Shown: one piece after another, positions 1 to 11,053 of the stretch
Layout of the letters: every line of letters starts with the position of its first letter
Position numbering within the stretch: position 1 is the stretch's first letter
Assembly (NCBI GenBank): GCA_019915015.1
Contig: JAHBBC010000015.1
Coordinates: forward strand, 558,001 to 622,000
Source: Auriscalpium vulgare
Taxonomy: Eukaryota > Basidiomycota > Agaricomycetes > Russulales > Auriscalpiaceae
Direction of reading: 5' to 3'
DNA length: 64,000 nucleotides
Notes under the pieces: generated by a model
Told to the model about the DNA's origin: nothing
Seen by the model: only the letters and a program-made list of their open reading frames with translations
Database searches by the model: none
Translations under genes and position numbers: made by a program

Positions 1-347
1 AGGTCAACAAGGGTGTACTCGCGCAAACAGACATCACGCACCTGCATGAAGAATCTGAGCGCACCCCATACGATCGCCGCAGTCTCCGCGTGCGAAGAGA
101 CAACGTTGTCTACGGCACTGAAGAATTGCTCCAAAGGCGCGATGAATCGGTCAACGCGCTCAATGAGGCGAAAGGCTTTGCTGGTCTCTGCGAATGCCTT
201 GTGCTGTCTTACAGCCTCTTCCCGCACAGCTTCTGGCGTAGAGGCCTGGAAGTCGCGGCGTTCGGAGTCCTTCGGGCGATGTATATGCTCTTGCACGGCC
301 GCGTCGAAGATCGGATTCGATCGTGTAATGACGGAGGGTGAAGACAT
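1..347 (-). CDS. STAND/NACHT-type protein, N-terminal part (runs off window)
   Basis: On the minus strand an ATG at 345-347 opens a frame that stays open to base 1, giving about 115 residues of an N-terminus. The later part contains the pattern RFIAPLEQFFSAVDNVVSSH followed by AETAAIVWGALRFFMQV. This resembles the helical N-terminal domain (DUF7708-like) that precedes NACHT or NB-ARC NTPase domains in fungal STAND proteins, where a 'sHPeiaalvWGaikfvl' block is typical. Such proteins are thought to act in non-self recognition or regulated cell death, but no NTPase motif lies inside the window, so that role is inference. No intron is needed in the visible part. The family call rests on one remembered motif, and a stand-alone protein with the same helical domain is the alternative. 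Confidence 0.55.
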   Translation of the reverse strand, partial: MSSPSVITRSNPIFDAAVQEHIHRPKDSERRDFQASTPEAVREEAVRQHKAFAETSKAFRLIERVDRFIAPLEQFFSAVDNVVSSHAETAAIVWGALRFFMQVRDVCLREYTLVD

Positions 348-1757
348 CGATGTGGATGTGAGCACCCGCGGGAGCGGGGGCTCGTGATGATGGTTGGTGG
401 GGACCACGAGGCTAATCGGAAGCGCTGCTTGCATATTTCGCACCTGCCGATAGAGGCGCCCGTAGCCTGTGTAAAACTTCGTTTGGGCAGCGTTCACAAT
501 GATACAGAGTGAACTCGGAACTCACGCATAATGCCCGAGCGCGACCAGCCAGCACACAGCAGGCTCTCTCAGTCTCATGGCTTTAGACAGGTCAGCCAGC
601 GACCCCGAAGATGACATACAATTCGCCAGGGCAATGTTATCCGGGCGCTGTGCCGATGCATTCAAGCATGGAATGGATGGGGCGCCGAGATAGGTATAAA
701 ATATAGATAGTCAGCTTTTCTAAGTAGAGTGTGTTGACGAGGGGATGCAGTGTCGCACCTGGGACAGCCAGTAGCAAAGGTTTTGCATAGATCGTCACTG
801 GGCACTTCTCGTAACTCAGCTGGTCGTCGCCGTCGTCGCCGTCGACTTGAAGCCAGCGCAGACAGCCAGGCAGGAAGCGTGTGGCGCCCGCGTCGCATAC
901 GAGCTGATTAGGATGGGGATATTTTGGAGAAAGCATGGCTGCAAGATGACACTGCCCGTGCATAGCCCGTCGTCTACGGGTAAATGACTTGATAAGGGGG
1001 CGCAGATGGTAGAGCGACTGAAGAGGGGACTCACACCTTGATCAGCGAGCAATGTTGCTACAACCAAGGTGCTGCATTCATTTCCAAGTGTCGCTGCCTG
1101 ACGCAGCCGGTCGTCGTCACGGTCGTCGTCATCGCTGTCGCCGTCGAGTGCGATGGAGCGAGTGCAGCGGCGGGAGCCAATGAGGGGCGACGGAAACAGC
1201 CGGGCGCGCGGGGAGGAAGCGTCCGCCCACCCGCTCGACGACTCGCTCAACGACCTCCTGATTGCACTCGCGGACCCAGAGCGGCCGCGACATCGCCCCA
1301 GCATCTCGCTCGGCCGCGCCCCGCCCGCTCGTCGCTCGTCCACGCCGCCTGCTCCCGGCCGCCGTTTGCCTATAAAGCACAGAAGCGACGCTCGCGTGCC
1401 CCGCCCCCGCACTTCCATCGCCCGCCCGGCCTGGCACGAGGTCGCCACGCCCCCGCGAAGTCTCCAGCAATCCCCTGAAGTCCTCGCTCTCCGCATATAA
1501 GGTCAGGCGCCCCGGCATGCAGCCGCCCTCCTCCCGTCCGCGCTGAAGCTGAATTAGCTCGCCAAAAGATTCGCAGCGCCCGCCGTCCAGACAGTCTGCG
1601 CCCGCTTCAGATTCGGGTCCGGCGCTCCCACTCCACGCATATATATACCGCAGCCTTCCCCTTCCGTCGGCGCGCAAACAGCCGCCATCAAGAACGCTCG
1701 CCTCCATATACGTAGCCCGCGGTCCCCCGTCCTCCCCAGCCTCCCACCACGCACGCG
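348..1757. other. Intergenic region upstream of UBL3-like gene
   Basis: No gene is supported here. The left part flanks the 5' end of the minus-strand STAND-type gene; an AT-rich TATAAAAT-like string lies near 690. From about 1090 the sequence is very GC-rich with long open frames on both strands and no recognisable protein, as expected of a GC-rich fungal promoter. TATA-like strings occur at about 1494 and 1637, upstream of the ATG at 1758. Confidence 0.5.
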
Positions 1758-2772
1758 ATGGCGACGCACCGGTCCCCGCACCACGAGATCAGCATGCCCG
1801 CGTTCCACACGCCGTACGCGGGCACCGGCGAGCTCGCCGTGCTCCCCGCGAGCACGCGCACCAGCTACACCCGCGTCGACCTCACGCGCCCCGCCTCGCC
1901 CCTCTCCCAGATCTCGAACGACGACTCGCGCTCGCGGCCCGATCATGAAGGCGACGGCGACGACAGCGCACAGGAGGACAGCGCGCGCGGGGACGGCGAC
2001 GACGGGGAAGGGGTCGGTGAAGGACAGGAGCAGGGGCAGGGCGCCGAGGGGCCAGAGCCCGAGCCCGTGCCTGTGAGCCCGCAGGCGAGCGTGACGTTCT
2101 TGCTGGTGTCGGGGCGCAGACGGACGATGGTGTTTGAGCCGGAGACGACGGTGGGGCGCGTAAAGGAGCTCGTGTGGAATACATGGCCAAATGGTGCGCA
2201 CTCTTCGCTGTCTTGTCCCTCCCCTCCGCATTCTGCCTCTCCATGCCCGAACCCGTCGTCGGTGCAGTTTCGCGACGTGCGCGTTCCGTCGGAGCAGCTT
2301 TTTTTTTGACGCTTCCGCCGTCGTCGCGTCCCGGGCGCCTGCGCGCGTTGCAATTTGACTTGGACTTTGCTGCTGCGGACGACGGTCGCTGATGCCGCTG
2401 GCAGATTGGCAGGACGAGCGCCCGCCGGCGCCGTCGTACCTGCGCATCCTATACCTCGGCAAGGTCCTCCAGGACGACGATACCCTCAGCCGTACGTCCC
2501 GCTCCCTCGTTCGACTTGCCCCACTCACTCACTACACCCGCGCAGACTTGGCATTCACCACGCACCTCCCTGCACCGCACTCTGCGCCGCCCGCGGCGGC
2601 CCCACCGAGCACGATCGTGCACCTCTCGATCCGCGCGTTCGCGCCGCCCGCGGACGACGGCGTGAAGAAGAAGCGCCGCCTGTCGCACTGGGGCGACGGC
2701 GGCGGCGGCGCGGACCCGGCGGGCGACCCGGCGGGCGAGCATGCGGGTGGGTGTTGCTGCATCGTGTGCTGA
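1758..2772 (+). CDS. UBL3/MUB-like membrane-anchored ubiquitin-fold protein
   Basis: Three exons (1758-2193, 2405-2491, 2546-2772) join in frame to 249 residues. After a roughly 105-residue acidic, Gln/Glu/Pro-rich N-terminus comes a ubiquitin fold: VTFLLVSGRRRTMVF, then VGRVKELVWNTWPNDW, SYLRILYLGKVLQDD and, after an insert, STIVHLSIRAF. This order matches UBL3/MUB proteins (LRLILVSGK..., NWP, LRLIYQGRFL, TVMHLV). The chain ends CCCIVC, a CaaX-type prenylation box preceded by two more cysteines that could be acylated, so plasma-membrane or endomembrane attachment is likely. In plants and animals MUB/UBL3 proteins recruit E2 enzymes or sort cargo to small vesicles; the fungal role is unknown. 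The acidic extension and the poly-Gly/Ala stretch before the CaaX box are longer than in animal UBL3. Confidence 0.82.
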
Positions 2773-4256
2773 GCGGTTGCGCGTCGCTGTCGTGCGATGC
2801 GCGCTGCTTCCTTATTTACACACCCATCATCTCCATCTCCATCCCCCTCGTCGTCATCTCACCTGCATGTTTATGAGTAGCTAATCTTGTCCTGCGACTT
2901 GCTATATTTAAATTCACGTTTTACTTGTCGGGGTTGATGTTTGGGATGGGTTACAGGGTGGAGCAGGGCTGGGAATTCTTACGACAGTCGACGATGGAAG
3001 GGACATGATGTTTTGGCATTTTGTGCATACATACGATTATCTCGCTAATTACATGACAGGCTACCGGGATAGCCAATCGCGTCGGAGGTTAGTTCGGGAC
3101 CTCACCTTCATCCGACGTATGATGAGGTCCTATGATCTCCCATGATGCGCATACAAGAACCGAACAACCAAGACGACAAACGTTGACACGCCATTGGGCG
3201 CGCAGAGCCAAGTCGACATCCACATCACCTGCAGATATCTGGCGCTGTCAATAATGCACAGTAATCAGATACATACTTTGGGCGGCACGCGAGCGCTGCC
3301 TGCTATAAATCGAGATTCAGAAGGCGGCAATGAGGAGTCCACGCGCCGGATGGGGTAAAGATAGGTTGCCGCGCGGGCCAGATGCGATGGATTGTACGTC
3401 CTGGGGCGTTCGGACTTGGGAGTGGTTAGGGAGGGTGACACCGACAGCGTCCGGCGCCACGCGGCGCACGGAGACGCGGAGGAGGCAGGGAAGCAGTCAG
3501 TGCGTGTGTCACCGCGGCAGGCTCGCCAGCACAGGCACTGGCAGGCGCAAGTGCGGGCGCACCGCACCCGGGGATCTGCAGCGGGAGCCGAGGGGCACTG
3601 ATCGCGATGGGAGTGGGATAGCGAGCAGCTCGGCGCGGGTCCGCTGTGTTACGCAGGCAGCATGCACGGGCGCGCACCTCGGGAGCGACGGGCGTTCCGC
3701 CGAGGAAGGAGGCCGGCGGCGAGGAGATCGGAATTTTGGGCGTCGCGCGGCATGGAGATTGGGATCAGGTCTGCGGCAGAACGCAGTGGGAGTCCGCGCG
3801 CGGAGGGTCCGCGAGCGTCGGCGAAATGCGAGCGGGCCTCGTCGCGCGCGGCAAATCAAGTGGGTTGGGTGATGGGCCGGGGTGGGGGTGATGGGCGGAT
3901 TATTTTATGATTATGGTACGATTTGTTGGTGGGCTGATTGTTGGCTGGGCGGGCGGGGAGGACGGGGAGGAGGAGGAGAAGGAGGCGGGCGCGAGGAGGG
4001 ACCGAGAGATGTGTCATCCGGGGGAAGATGCGAGGTATGTCGCGAACAAGACGAGTGTCATGGATCGGGGCATGGTGCCAGAACAGCAAATAAAAAACGC
4101 GTCTTACCGAGATACCGCACCAGACCACCGTGTGAACTTTGGGGTCCTACTGTCCCCCACCCGCACCCCGCCAATAAATACCCTCGCGCTTGTCCATTCA
4201 CCCACCCTCCCCCCCGCCCCGCCCTAGACTTTTCCTCCTCCTTCCTCTCTCCCACC
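2773..4256. other. Intergenic region, ATP-citrate lyase promoter
   Basis: No supported gene. The 3' flank of the UBL3-like gene runs to about 3100; from 3300 to 3870 the sequence is GC-rich with short frames on both strands that match nothing I recognise. A TATA-like AATAAATA lies at about 4172 and a CT-rich tract runs directly up to the ATG at 4257, typical of strongly expressed basidiomycete genes. Confidence 0.5.
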
Positions 4257-7200
4257 ATGTCCTCCAAAGGTACGCTCCCCGCCCCGCGCATACACCCGCC
4301 CGCTCACCCCGCGGTCGCGATCAGCCATCCGCGAATACGACGCAAAGCTGCTCCTCGCCTACTGGCTCGAGCGCGCCCCCGCCGTCGACCAATCCGCGGC
4401 GCTCGCGACCCCGTTCGTCTTCCCCGCGCCGAAGGTCGCCCAGGTCTCCTGGGACCCTGCGACGGGCGCGATCACCCCCGACACGCAGCTCCCCAGCTGG
4501 GTCTTCACCACCAAGCTCGTCGCGAAGCCCGACCAGCTCATCAAGCGCCGCGGCAAGGCCGGGCTCCTCGCGCTCAACAAGACCTGGGAAGAGGCCAAGG
4601 AATGGATCTCCGCGCGCGCCGGCAAGGCACAGAAGGTACGTGCCGCATCTTTTGCGAGTTTGCGCCCGCGACGGCGCTGCCTGTCGTGTCGCGGGGGTGC
4701 TGTTCGCATCGTGGAATGGTGCTGCCTCGGTTGGGCATGTCTCTGTCTTGTGCGGCAACATTGGCGCGGGCGGGCGTCACGGCCAGGCGCGCAGAAAATT
4801 GACGGTGCTATCGCTGCTTGATCGGCATCGTGTTGTTTCATCGCGATCCTGCAGGCGCATACATCCGTCTTCTGGACCAGCCTTTGCCCATCGTGATGCG
4901 CCTCGCGTTGTGCAGCAGGCACCTAGCCGAGACGCGACGCGCACGTGATCTTGTCTCTTCTCACAGGTCTTGTCCCGGGAACGCGCCGCTGACAGCCTGC
5001 CCTCTCTAGGTCGAGTCCGTGACGGGCACCCTGTCCAACTTCATCGTTGAGCCCTTCCTCCCCCACCCCTCCAACACCGAGTACTACGTCTGCATCAACT
5101 CGCAGCGCGAGGGCGACTCCATCCTCTTCACCCACGAGGGCGGTGTCGACATCGGTGATGTCGACGCAAAGGCGCTCAAGCTCGATATCGCCGTCGGCAA
5201 GCCCTTCCCCTCCCGCGACACCTTCATCTCCACCCTCCTCCCCCACGTCCCCAAGGAGAAGCAGCAGACCCTCGTCGACTTCCTCCTCCGCCTCTATTCC
5301 GTCTATGTCGACCTCCACTTCGCCTACCTCGAAATCAACCCCCTCGTTGTCTTCGATGCCGTCGACGGCGGCCAGCCCACCATCCAGTACCTCGACATGG
5401 CCGCGAAGCTCGACCAGACCGCGGAGTCGATCTGCGGGCCCAAGTGGGCCATCGCCCGTGATCTCACGATCTACGAGTCTGGCGCCCCGCAGACGACCTC
5501 CAAGGGCAAGTCCGTGTCGGCAGACCGCGGCCCTCCCATGGTCTGGCCCGCGCCCTTCGGTCGTGACCTGACCAAGGAGGAGGCGTACATCCAGAAGCTC
5601 GACGCGTCAACTGGTGCCTCCCTGAAGCTCACTGTCCTCAATGCCGAGGGCCGCGTGTGGACGATGGTCGCTGGTGGTGGTGCCTCGGTCGTGTACTCCG
5701 ATGCCATCGCCGCGCACGGCTTCTCGCACGAGCTTGCCAACTACGGCGAGTACTCTGGTGCTCCCACAGAGGGCCAAACGTACGAGTACGCCAAGACGAT
5801 TGGTGAGTAGCGATCAGACTCGCGCAAGGCGGATTGCTCATGCGTTCGTGCAGTCGATCTCATCACCCGCGGCAAGCCCCATCCCGAGGGCAAGATCCTC
5901 ATCATCGGAGGTGGTATCGCCAACTTCACGAACGTCGCCGCGACCTTCAAGGGCATCATCCGTGCGCTGAAGGAGTACAAGGCGCCCCTCATCAACCACA
6001 ACGTCCGCATCTACGTGCGCCGTGGCGGCCCCAACTACCAGGAGGGTCTCAAGGCGATGCGCCTGCTCGGCGAGTCGCTCGGTGTGCCCATCAAGGTCTT
6101 CGGCCCCGAGACGCACATCACGGAGATTGTCCCCCTCGCGCTCGGCATCAAGCGCGAGCCGGGCAAGTCCTCTGCGGTCTCATTGGCCCCGACCAGCCCG
6201 CCGTCGCCCGCACCCGGCGCAGCCAGCTCTGCGACGGAGGAGGCGACGGTCGGCACGGTGCACGCTGACGGCGGACGCACGCAAGCCAACGACCAGATCG
6301 TGCACTTCGAGGCAGGCGCGGAACAGAAGCGCCCGTCGTTCCGGCCGTTCGACGCGACGACGCGCTCGTTCGTGTACGGTCTGCAGCCCCGCGCCATCCA
6401 GGGCATGCTCGACTTCGACTACTCGTGCGGCCGCGCGGTCCCGTCCGTCGCTGCGATGATCTACCCCTTCGGCGGGCACCACATCCAGAAGTTCTACTGG
6501 GGAACGAAGGAGACGCTCCTGCCTGTGTACACCTCGGTTGAGGAAGCCGTGAAGAAGCACGCCGACGTCGACGTCGTCGTCAACTTCGCGTCGTCGCGCT
6601 CCGTGTACTCGAGCACGCTCGAGATCCTCTCCTTCCCGCAGATCAAGTCCATCGCCATCATCGCTGAGGGTGTGCCCGAGCGCCACGCGCGCGAGATTCT
6701 CCACCACGCTGTCGAGAAGGGCGTTCTCATCATCGGCCCGGCGACGGTCGGTGGCATCAAGCCCGGCTGCTTCAAGATCGGCAACTCCGGCGGCATGATG
6801 GACAACATCATCGCGTCCAAGCTGTACCGCGCGGGCTCCGTGGGCTACGTCTCCAAGTCCGGCGGCATGTCGAACGAGCTGAACAACATCTTGTCGCTCG
6901 TGACGAACGGCACGTACGAGGGCATCGCCATCGGTGGTGACCGCTACCCCGGCTCGACGTTCATCGACCATCTCCTGCGCTACGAGCAGGACCCCGACTG
7001 CAAGATGCTCGTCCTGCTCGGCGAGGTCGGCGGCATTGAGGAGTACCGCGTCATCGACGCCGTCAAGAAGGGCATCATCAAGAAGCCGATCGTCGCGTGG
7101 GCCATCGGCACCTGCGCGAAGATGTTCGCGACGGAGGTGCAGTTTGGGCACGCAGGCAGCATGGCGAACTCGGCGCTCGAGACGGCGGACGCGAAGAACG

Positions 7201-7991
7201 AGGCGATGCGCGCGGCGGGCTTCATCGTGCCCGAGACGTTCGAGGACCTGCCGCAGGTGCTCAAGGAGGTGTACGACGCGCTCGTCAGCAAGGGCACGGT
7301 CGTGCCGCAGGAGGAGCGCGAGCCGCCGGTCATCCCGATGGACTACAAGTGGGCGCAGGAGCTCGGCCTCATCCGCAAGCCCGCCGCGTTCATCTCGACG
7401 ATCTCGGACGAGCGTGGGCAGGAGCTGCTCTACGCGGGCATGCGCATCTCGGACGTGTTCAAGGAGGACATCGGCCTCGGCGGTGTCGTCAGTTTGCTGT
7501 GGTTCAAGCGCCGCCTGCCGCAATGGGCGACGAAGTTCATCGAGATGGTGCTCATGCTGACGGCGGACCACGGCCCCGCCGTGTCTGGGTGAGTGGTTCC
7601 GTATTCCTTGCGAAGGCTGTGTGCTGATGATGGGATGTGTAGTGCCATGAACACGATTGTCGCGACACGTGCGGGCAAGGACCTCATCTCGTCGCTGGCG
7701 TCTGGTCTCCTGACCATCGGTAGCCGCTTCGGTGGTGCGCTCGATGAGGCCGCGTCGATGTTCTCGGGTGCGCGCGACACGGGTCTTACGCCGCGCGAGT
7801 TCGTCGACCAGGCACGGAAGGCGAACAAGCTCAGTACGTATCCCCGCTGCTGCATTTCCTTCGCCGAAACTGACCTGTAACCCGCAGTCTCCGGTATCGG
7901 CCACAAAATCAAGAGCGTGAACAACCCCGACCTGCGCGTCGAACTCGTGAAGGAGTACGTGACGAAGCACTTCCCAATACCGCATTTGTGA
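4257..7991 (+). CDS. ATP-citrate lyase (single-chain type), C-terminally truncated
   Basis: Six exons (4257-4269, 4325-4635, 5010-5802, 5854-7588, 7643-7833, 7888-7991) splice in frame to 1,048 residues. The enzyme makes cytosolic acetyl-CoA and oxaloacetate from citrate, CoA and ATP. Order: N-terminal ATP-grasp/citrate-binding part ([16 protein letters not shown]), CoA-binding part, a low-complexity linker, the CoA-ligase block with [10 protein letters not shown] (phosphohistidine loop), then the citrate-synthase-like lyase part with [10 protein letters not shown] and [15 protein letters not shown]. The frame ends IPHL-stop right after the conserved [10 protein letters not shown] block. Full-length relatives continue for about 110-120 residues, including the catalytic Asp of the NVDG motif and tetramer-forming helices. 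No continuation was found in any frame to 8600. Everything upstream looks intact, so this is a recent loss, a mis-assembly or a functional truncation. The product is unlikely to be a complete lyase. Confidence 0.93.
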
Positions 7992-8440
7992 CATGTTTTT
8001 CTACCGTATAGAAGTTTCTTTCTCTTCTGTTGACATCCCGGGATTGTGCATCTTCAAAAGGCTGACTCTTCCTCTCTGACGTCTATGTGCCAGTACTTCG
8101 CGAACAGGCTGAACATCGATGGGGACGGGAGAACCGTAGGTGCACGCGCTCGACGCATGAAAGCGGTATTCGGGCCTTGAGTGACGAGCAAGTTGCGCAC
8201 GATCGACCCGGCGCATCTGCCGGTCATTCGCTCGCAGTCCGGAGTGGATAGGAGGGGCGAATGAGTGAGTGAATGATCTCGTGGACGCTCTTTGGACTGT
8301 CTCAGTCGGTTGTCTCGCTTGGGCAAGAACGAGCCGGCGCGGGGCAATGCGGGCTTTGCGAAAAACATACGTCCGACGCCATTCAAAGTATCTGTCGGAC
8401 AATAGATGCAGGTATTAAGCTATGAAACGCTGTACATGTC
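7992..8440. other. Intergenic, 3' flank of truncated ATP-citrate lyase
   Basis: I looked here for the missing citryl-CoA-lyase end and found no frame on the plus strand resembling LLDYALEVE, NVDG or the terminal RLKQGLYRHPW block. Short minus-strand frames have no recognisable content. Confidence 0.5.
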
Positions 8441-8589
8441 AATATCGGAGATATACAATGAATAGGATGTGATCTAGTGCGCAATGTAGGCTGGGAGTGT
8501 AGGAATTGACAAGAGCGCCATACTATCGGATGCGTGGGCTGGGAGATAATGTAAAGGACAGTGATGCTCGTAGGAAAAGCATTGTGCCG

Positions 8590-9445
8590 CTCACTGATCT
8601 ACAGAGGTCAAAGGGCGTGAGTGATGTTCATTCTGCACAGGGTGCGGGACCATGTGAGCATATGGGCCGATAGCAAAAACAACGGAAAACATACGTAAGG
8701 AGGTGGCGGAAGACATGCCTCTTCGTCCCCTTGGGGAAGTAGCCTCTGGGCGTCGGGGAAAGGTGTGGGCGCATCCCCCAATCTCTTCATAATAGCCTCT
8801 GCAACGTATTCCAACAGCCCTGCAGCTTTATATGAGTGACAATTCCATGAGGTTGTAGCACGGTACATACCAATCTCGGAATCCAGTCGAAACGATAGCC
8901 CAGCTATAACATCTGCGGCGATGACGACTGTCAAGAGAGACAGCAAAATCCACATCGGTGTGTTCGCTAGAAGAACATGTGAGCAAAGTGCACCGATACT
9001 TACTAGAGAATGCGACTCACTGTCGAAGTCAACGGTCGCAAGTAACGCAGCAACTAGTAGCGATAGAGCCAATTGCGCAAACAGCATTTCAAACCGCACA
9101 ACTCTTGGTGCACTGGCACGATCTGACCACATCTTCCGCGCATGCCCGGACACGCCATATAGGACGAGAAAAGATATATCGAAAAGGACAAATGGCATTC
9201 GTTGCCACTCCCGATATGTTGCCTGTGCAAACATAGCCCCCGCCCTAGTGCGACTGTTATGGCCACAATACCCAAGGTAGTGGCCCAAGCCGCGAGTGAG
9301 GTGGAGGCGGGGGCAGCGGCGGGGGCAGGGGTGAGAACGGAGGCGGCAGAGGCCTCCGAGGCGGCCCCGGCGGCGTGGGCGGCGCGGGCAGCGGAGGCGG
9401 TGGCGGAGGCGGCGGAGCGGCATCCTGGTGAATGCAGATAAGTTG
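8590..9445 (-). pseudogene. Four-helix membrane protein, left tandem copy, frameshifted
   Basis: This is a paralogue of the gene at 10046-10956 and shares its exon-intron plan. Two introns occupy the same positions: one starting GTGAGTCGCATTCTC and one starting GTATGTACCGTGC and ending GCTGCAG. The encoded text runs Ala/Ser-rich N-terminus, helix 1 (TTLGIVAITVALG), helix 2 (FVLFDISFLVLYGVSG), GHARKMWSD, helix 3 (ALSLLVAALLATVDFD), helix 4 (MWILLSLLTVVIAADVIAG), then LLEYVAEAIMKR and AQRLLPQGDEEACLPPPP. The reading frame changes at least once between helix 1 and helix 2 (around 9245-9265), with no plausible intron to repair it, and probably again near 9430. The protein family is unknown to me. 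A sequencing error could also explain a single indel. Confidence 0.55.
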
Positions 9446-9694
9446 AGCCGAAGGTGTAAAAGCGAGGAGGGCCAAAATTACCTGGAGTTCGAGGGTGGAA
9501 ACTAGGAGAGGGACTCTCCTAACAGCCGATGCTTTTCTGATTCAAGAGTCGCCCGACATCAGTGTCAGCTAAGTGGTTGGTGCTGTCAGTGCGTGGGAGG
9601 AGAGTAGGTAGAGTGATGGCTGGGCGTTCATGTGGCGTCAGGCGCAGCTCCGCTTCAGCTGACGGCCGTCGCCTCTGCTTTCTTCGACGCGGAG

Positions 9695-9876
9695 GCTGGC
9701 AAAGGTGAGTACGGGGCAAAAATGATGAGGAGAGGGCGGCGGGGTAGGCGTTGCCGTGTTGACGAGCATACCATACGATGCATGAAGGCAGTGCGCAATG
9801 CGGCACCGTTTCTTGTACTACTGCGAACTTGAAAACACGGCGTGTACTGTGTATTGAGATAGAACCGACGACACGC
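9695..9876 (+). repeat. Displaced copy of the DUF1275 gene 3' end
   Basis: About 180 bp aligns by eye with the minus-strand 3' end of the DUF1275 gene (26891-27102). Both copies carry GGCAAAGGTGAGTACGGG or a close variant, then TGAAGGCAGTGCGCAATG, CCGTTTCTTGTA or TCGTTTCTTGTA, and CGAACTTGAAAAC. The copy begins at a former exon/5' splice-site junction and covers the following intron-like and 3'-flanking sequence only. It lies between the two four-helix membrane-protein copies. No coding capacity is evident. Confidence 0.6.
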
Positions 9877-10045
9877 TTTGTAGCACCATCAACATATCAT
9901 TATCAGTATTGACTAAATATACAAGGAATGAAATGTGATCCTAATAGTGCGCGATGCAGGCCGGGTGTGTAGGAATGCGTGGGCTACAAGGTACATACAA
10001 ATGTGGAAGTACTGATGCGCATCGCGCACAAGCAATGTACAAAGG

Positions 10046-10956
10046 TCATCGCTTAGAGGTCATTAGAAATGTGCATCCTGCACAAATTGAACGGGTGCGG
10101 GACCATGTGAGCATATAAAGCACAACGAAAAGGTGAGGTGGCGGAAGACATGCCTCTTCGTCCCTTGGGGGAAGTAGCCTCTGGGCTTCGGGGGAAGCTG
10201 AGGGCGCATCCCACCATCTCTTCGAAACCCCCATAGCAACATATTCGATCAGCCCTGCAGTTTATATGAGGGGCGCTTCCCTAAAACTGCAGCACGGTAA
10301 ATACCAGTGTCGTCACGTCGGAATGATACCAGAGCCGTCATATCTGCAGCAAGGACGACTGCTACCACAGACAGAAATATCCACGCAATTGTGTTCACTG
10401 GAAGGACATGTGAGCAAATGGCACCGATACTTACTAGAGAATGTGACTCACTTTGCAAGTCCATTGTAGCCAGTAACACAGCACATAACGACATAAAGAG
10501 TTGCGCGACAAGAACGTCAACTTGCACAACTCTTGGCGCGCCACGTCTTGACCACATCTTGCGGGCACAGCCGGATATTGCGAATAGTAGGAGCCAAGAA
10601 AGCGCGAAGATTGCGTATAATGATCGGCCCCATGGCCAATCCGTTACCCGCGCGGCCATCGTCCCGACCATCGTAAATGCCAGGGCTAAGGTGATGACCA
10701 AAATGGTCAGCCTTGTACACCACGCCTGCCATGAGTCGGAGGTGGGTGCAGCAGGTGCGGCGGGAGCGGTGGGAGCGGCAGAGGAAGCGGCTGCGGCGGC
10801 TGAGGATGCAGTCGCAGGCTCAGAGGAGGCATCCGGAAGAGGGTTGGCGTCGCCCAACTCTTGAGCAAGAGCATTCTGATGAAGAAGTTGAGCCGAAGGG
10901 GTGGACATCGAGGAGAGATCTATCGCCGTTGTGACCACAGAGCCGCGGCCCGACAT
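10046..10956 (-). CDS. Four-helix membrane protein of unknown family, right tandem copy
   Basis: The start is the ATG at 10954-10956 (MSGRGSVVTTAIDLSS). An Ala/Ser/Pro-rich segment of about 50 residues precedes four hydrophobic helices: LTILVITLALAFTMVG, SLYAIFALSWLLLFAIS, VLVAQLFMSLCAVLLATM and WIFLSVVAVVLAADMTALV. Two small introns are inferred: GTGAGTCACATTCTC to CCTTCCAG (54 nt) and GTATTTACCGTGC to ACTGCAG (50 nt). Removing the second joins DDTG to LIEYVAMGVSKRWW, then AQRLLPPRDEEACLPPPH near the C-terminus. Both introns are conserved in the left copy, so duplication is recent. I do not recognise the family; the layout loosely recalls small MARVEL-like proteins. The gene is divergent from the DUF6535 gene with only 97 bp between start codons, so the two may share control. 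Confidence 0.6.
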
Positions 10957-11053
10957 GCGACTGTGGTGGGTTGCGATAGACAGCTTGGAGGTAGATGGTC
11001 TTCGTCACCGACCTTGAGCAGAAGATAGTCGTGCCAGACAGAGTGCCACGGTG
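10957..11053. promoter_or_regulatory. Short divergent promoter interval
   Basis: Only 97 bp separate the start codons of the minus-strand four-helix membrane protein and the plus-strand DUF6535 gene. No TATA box is visible. The interval must hold at least parts of both 5' regions if both starts are right. Confidence 0.4.

Noticed and set aside
816..1496. 226-codon minus-strand frame
   Set aside because: It is low-complexity Arg/Gly/Ser text in a GC-rich promoter region, with overlapping open frames on the other strand and no family resemblance.
6180..7994. 604-codon open frame on the minus strand
   Set aside because: It is antisense to ATP-citrate lyase exons, is Arg/Asp/His-rich in the way expected of a GC-rich complement, and has no recognisable domain.
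10249..10300. Premature stop in the right four-helix membrane-protein copy
   Set aside because: The apparent stop after KLQG disappears when the GTATTT...CTGCAG intron is removed; the left copy has the same intron.
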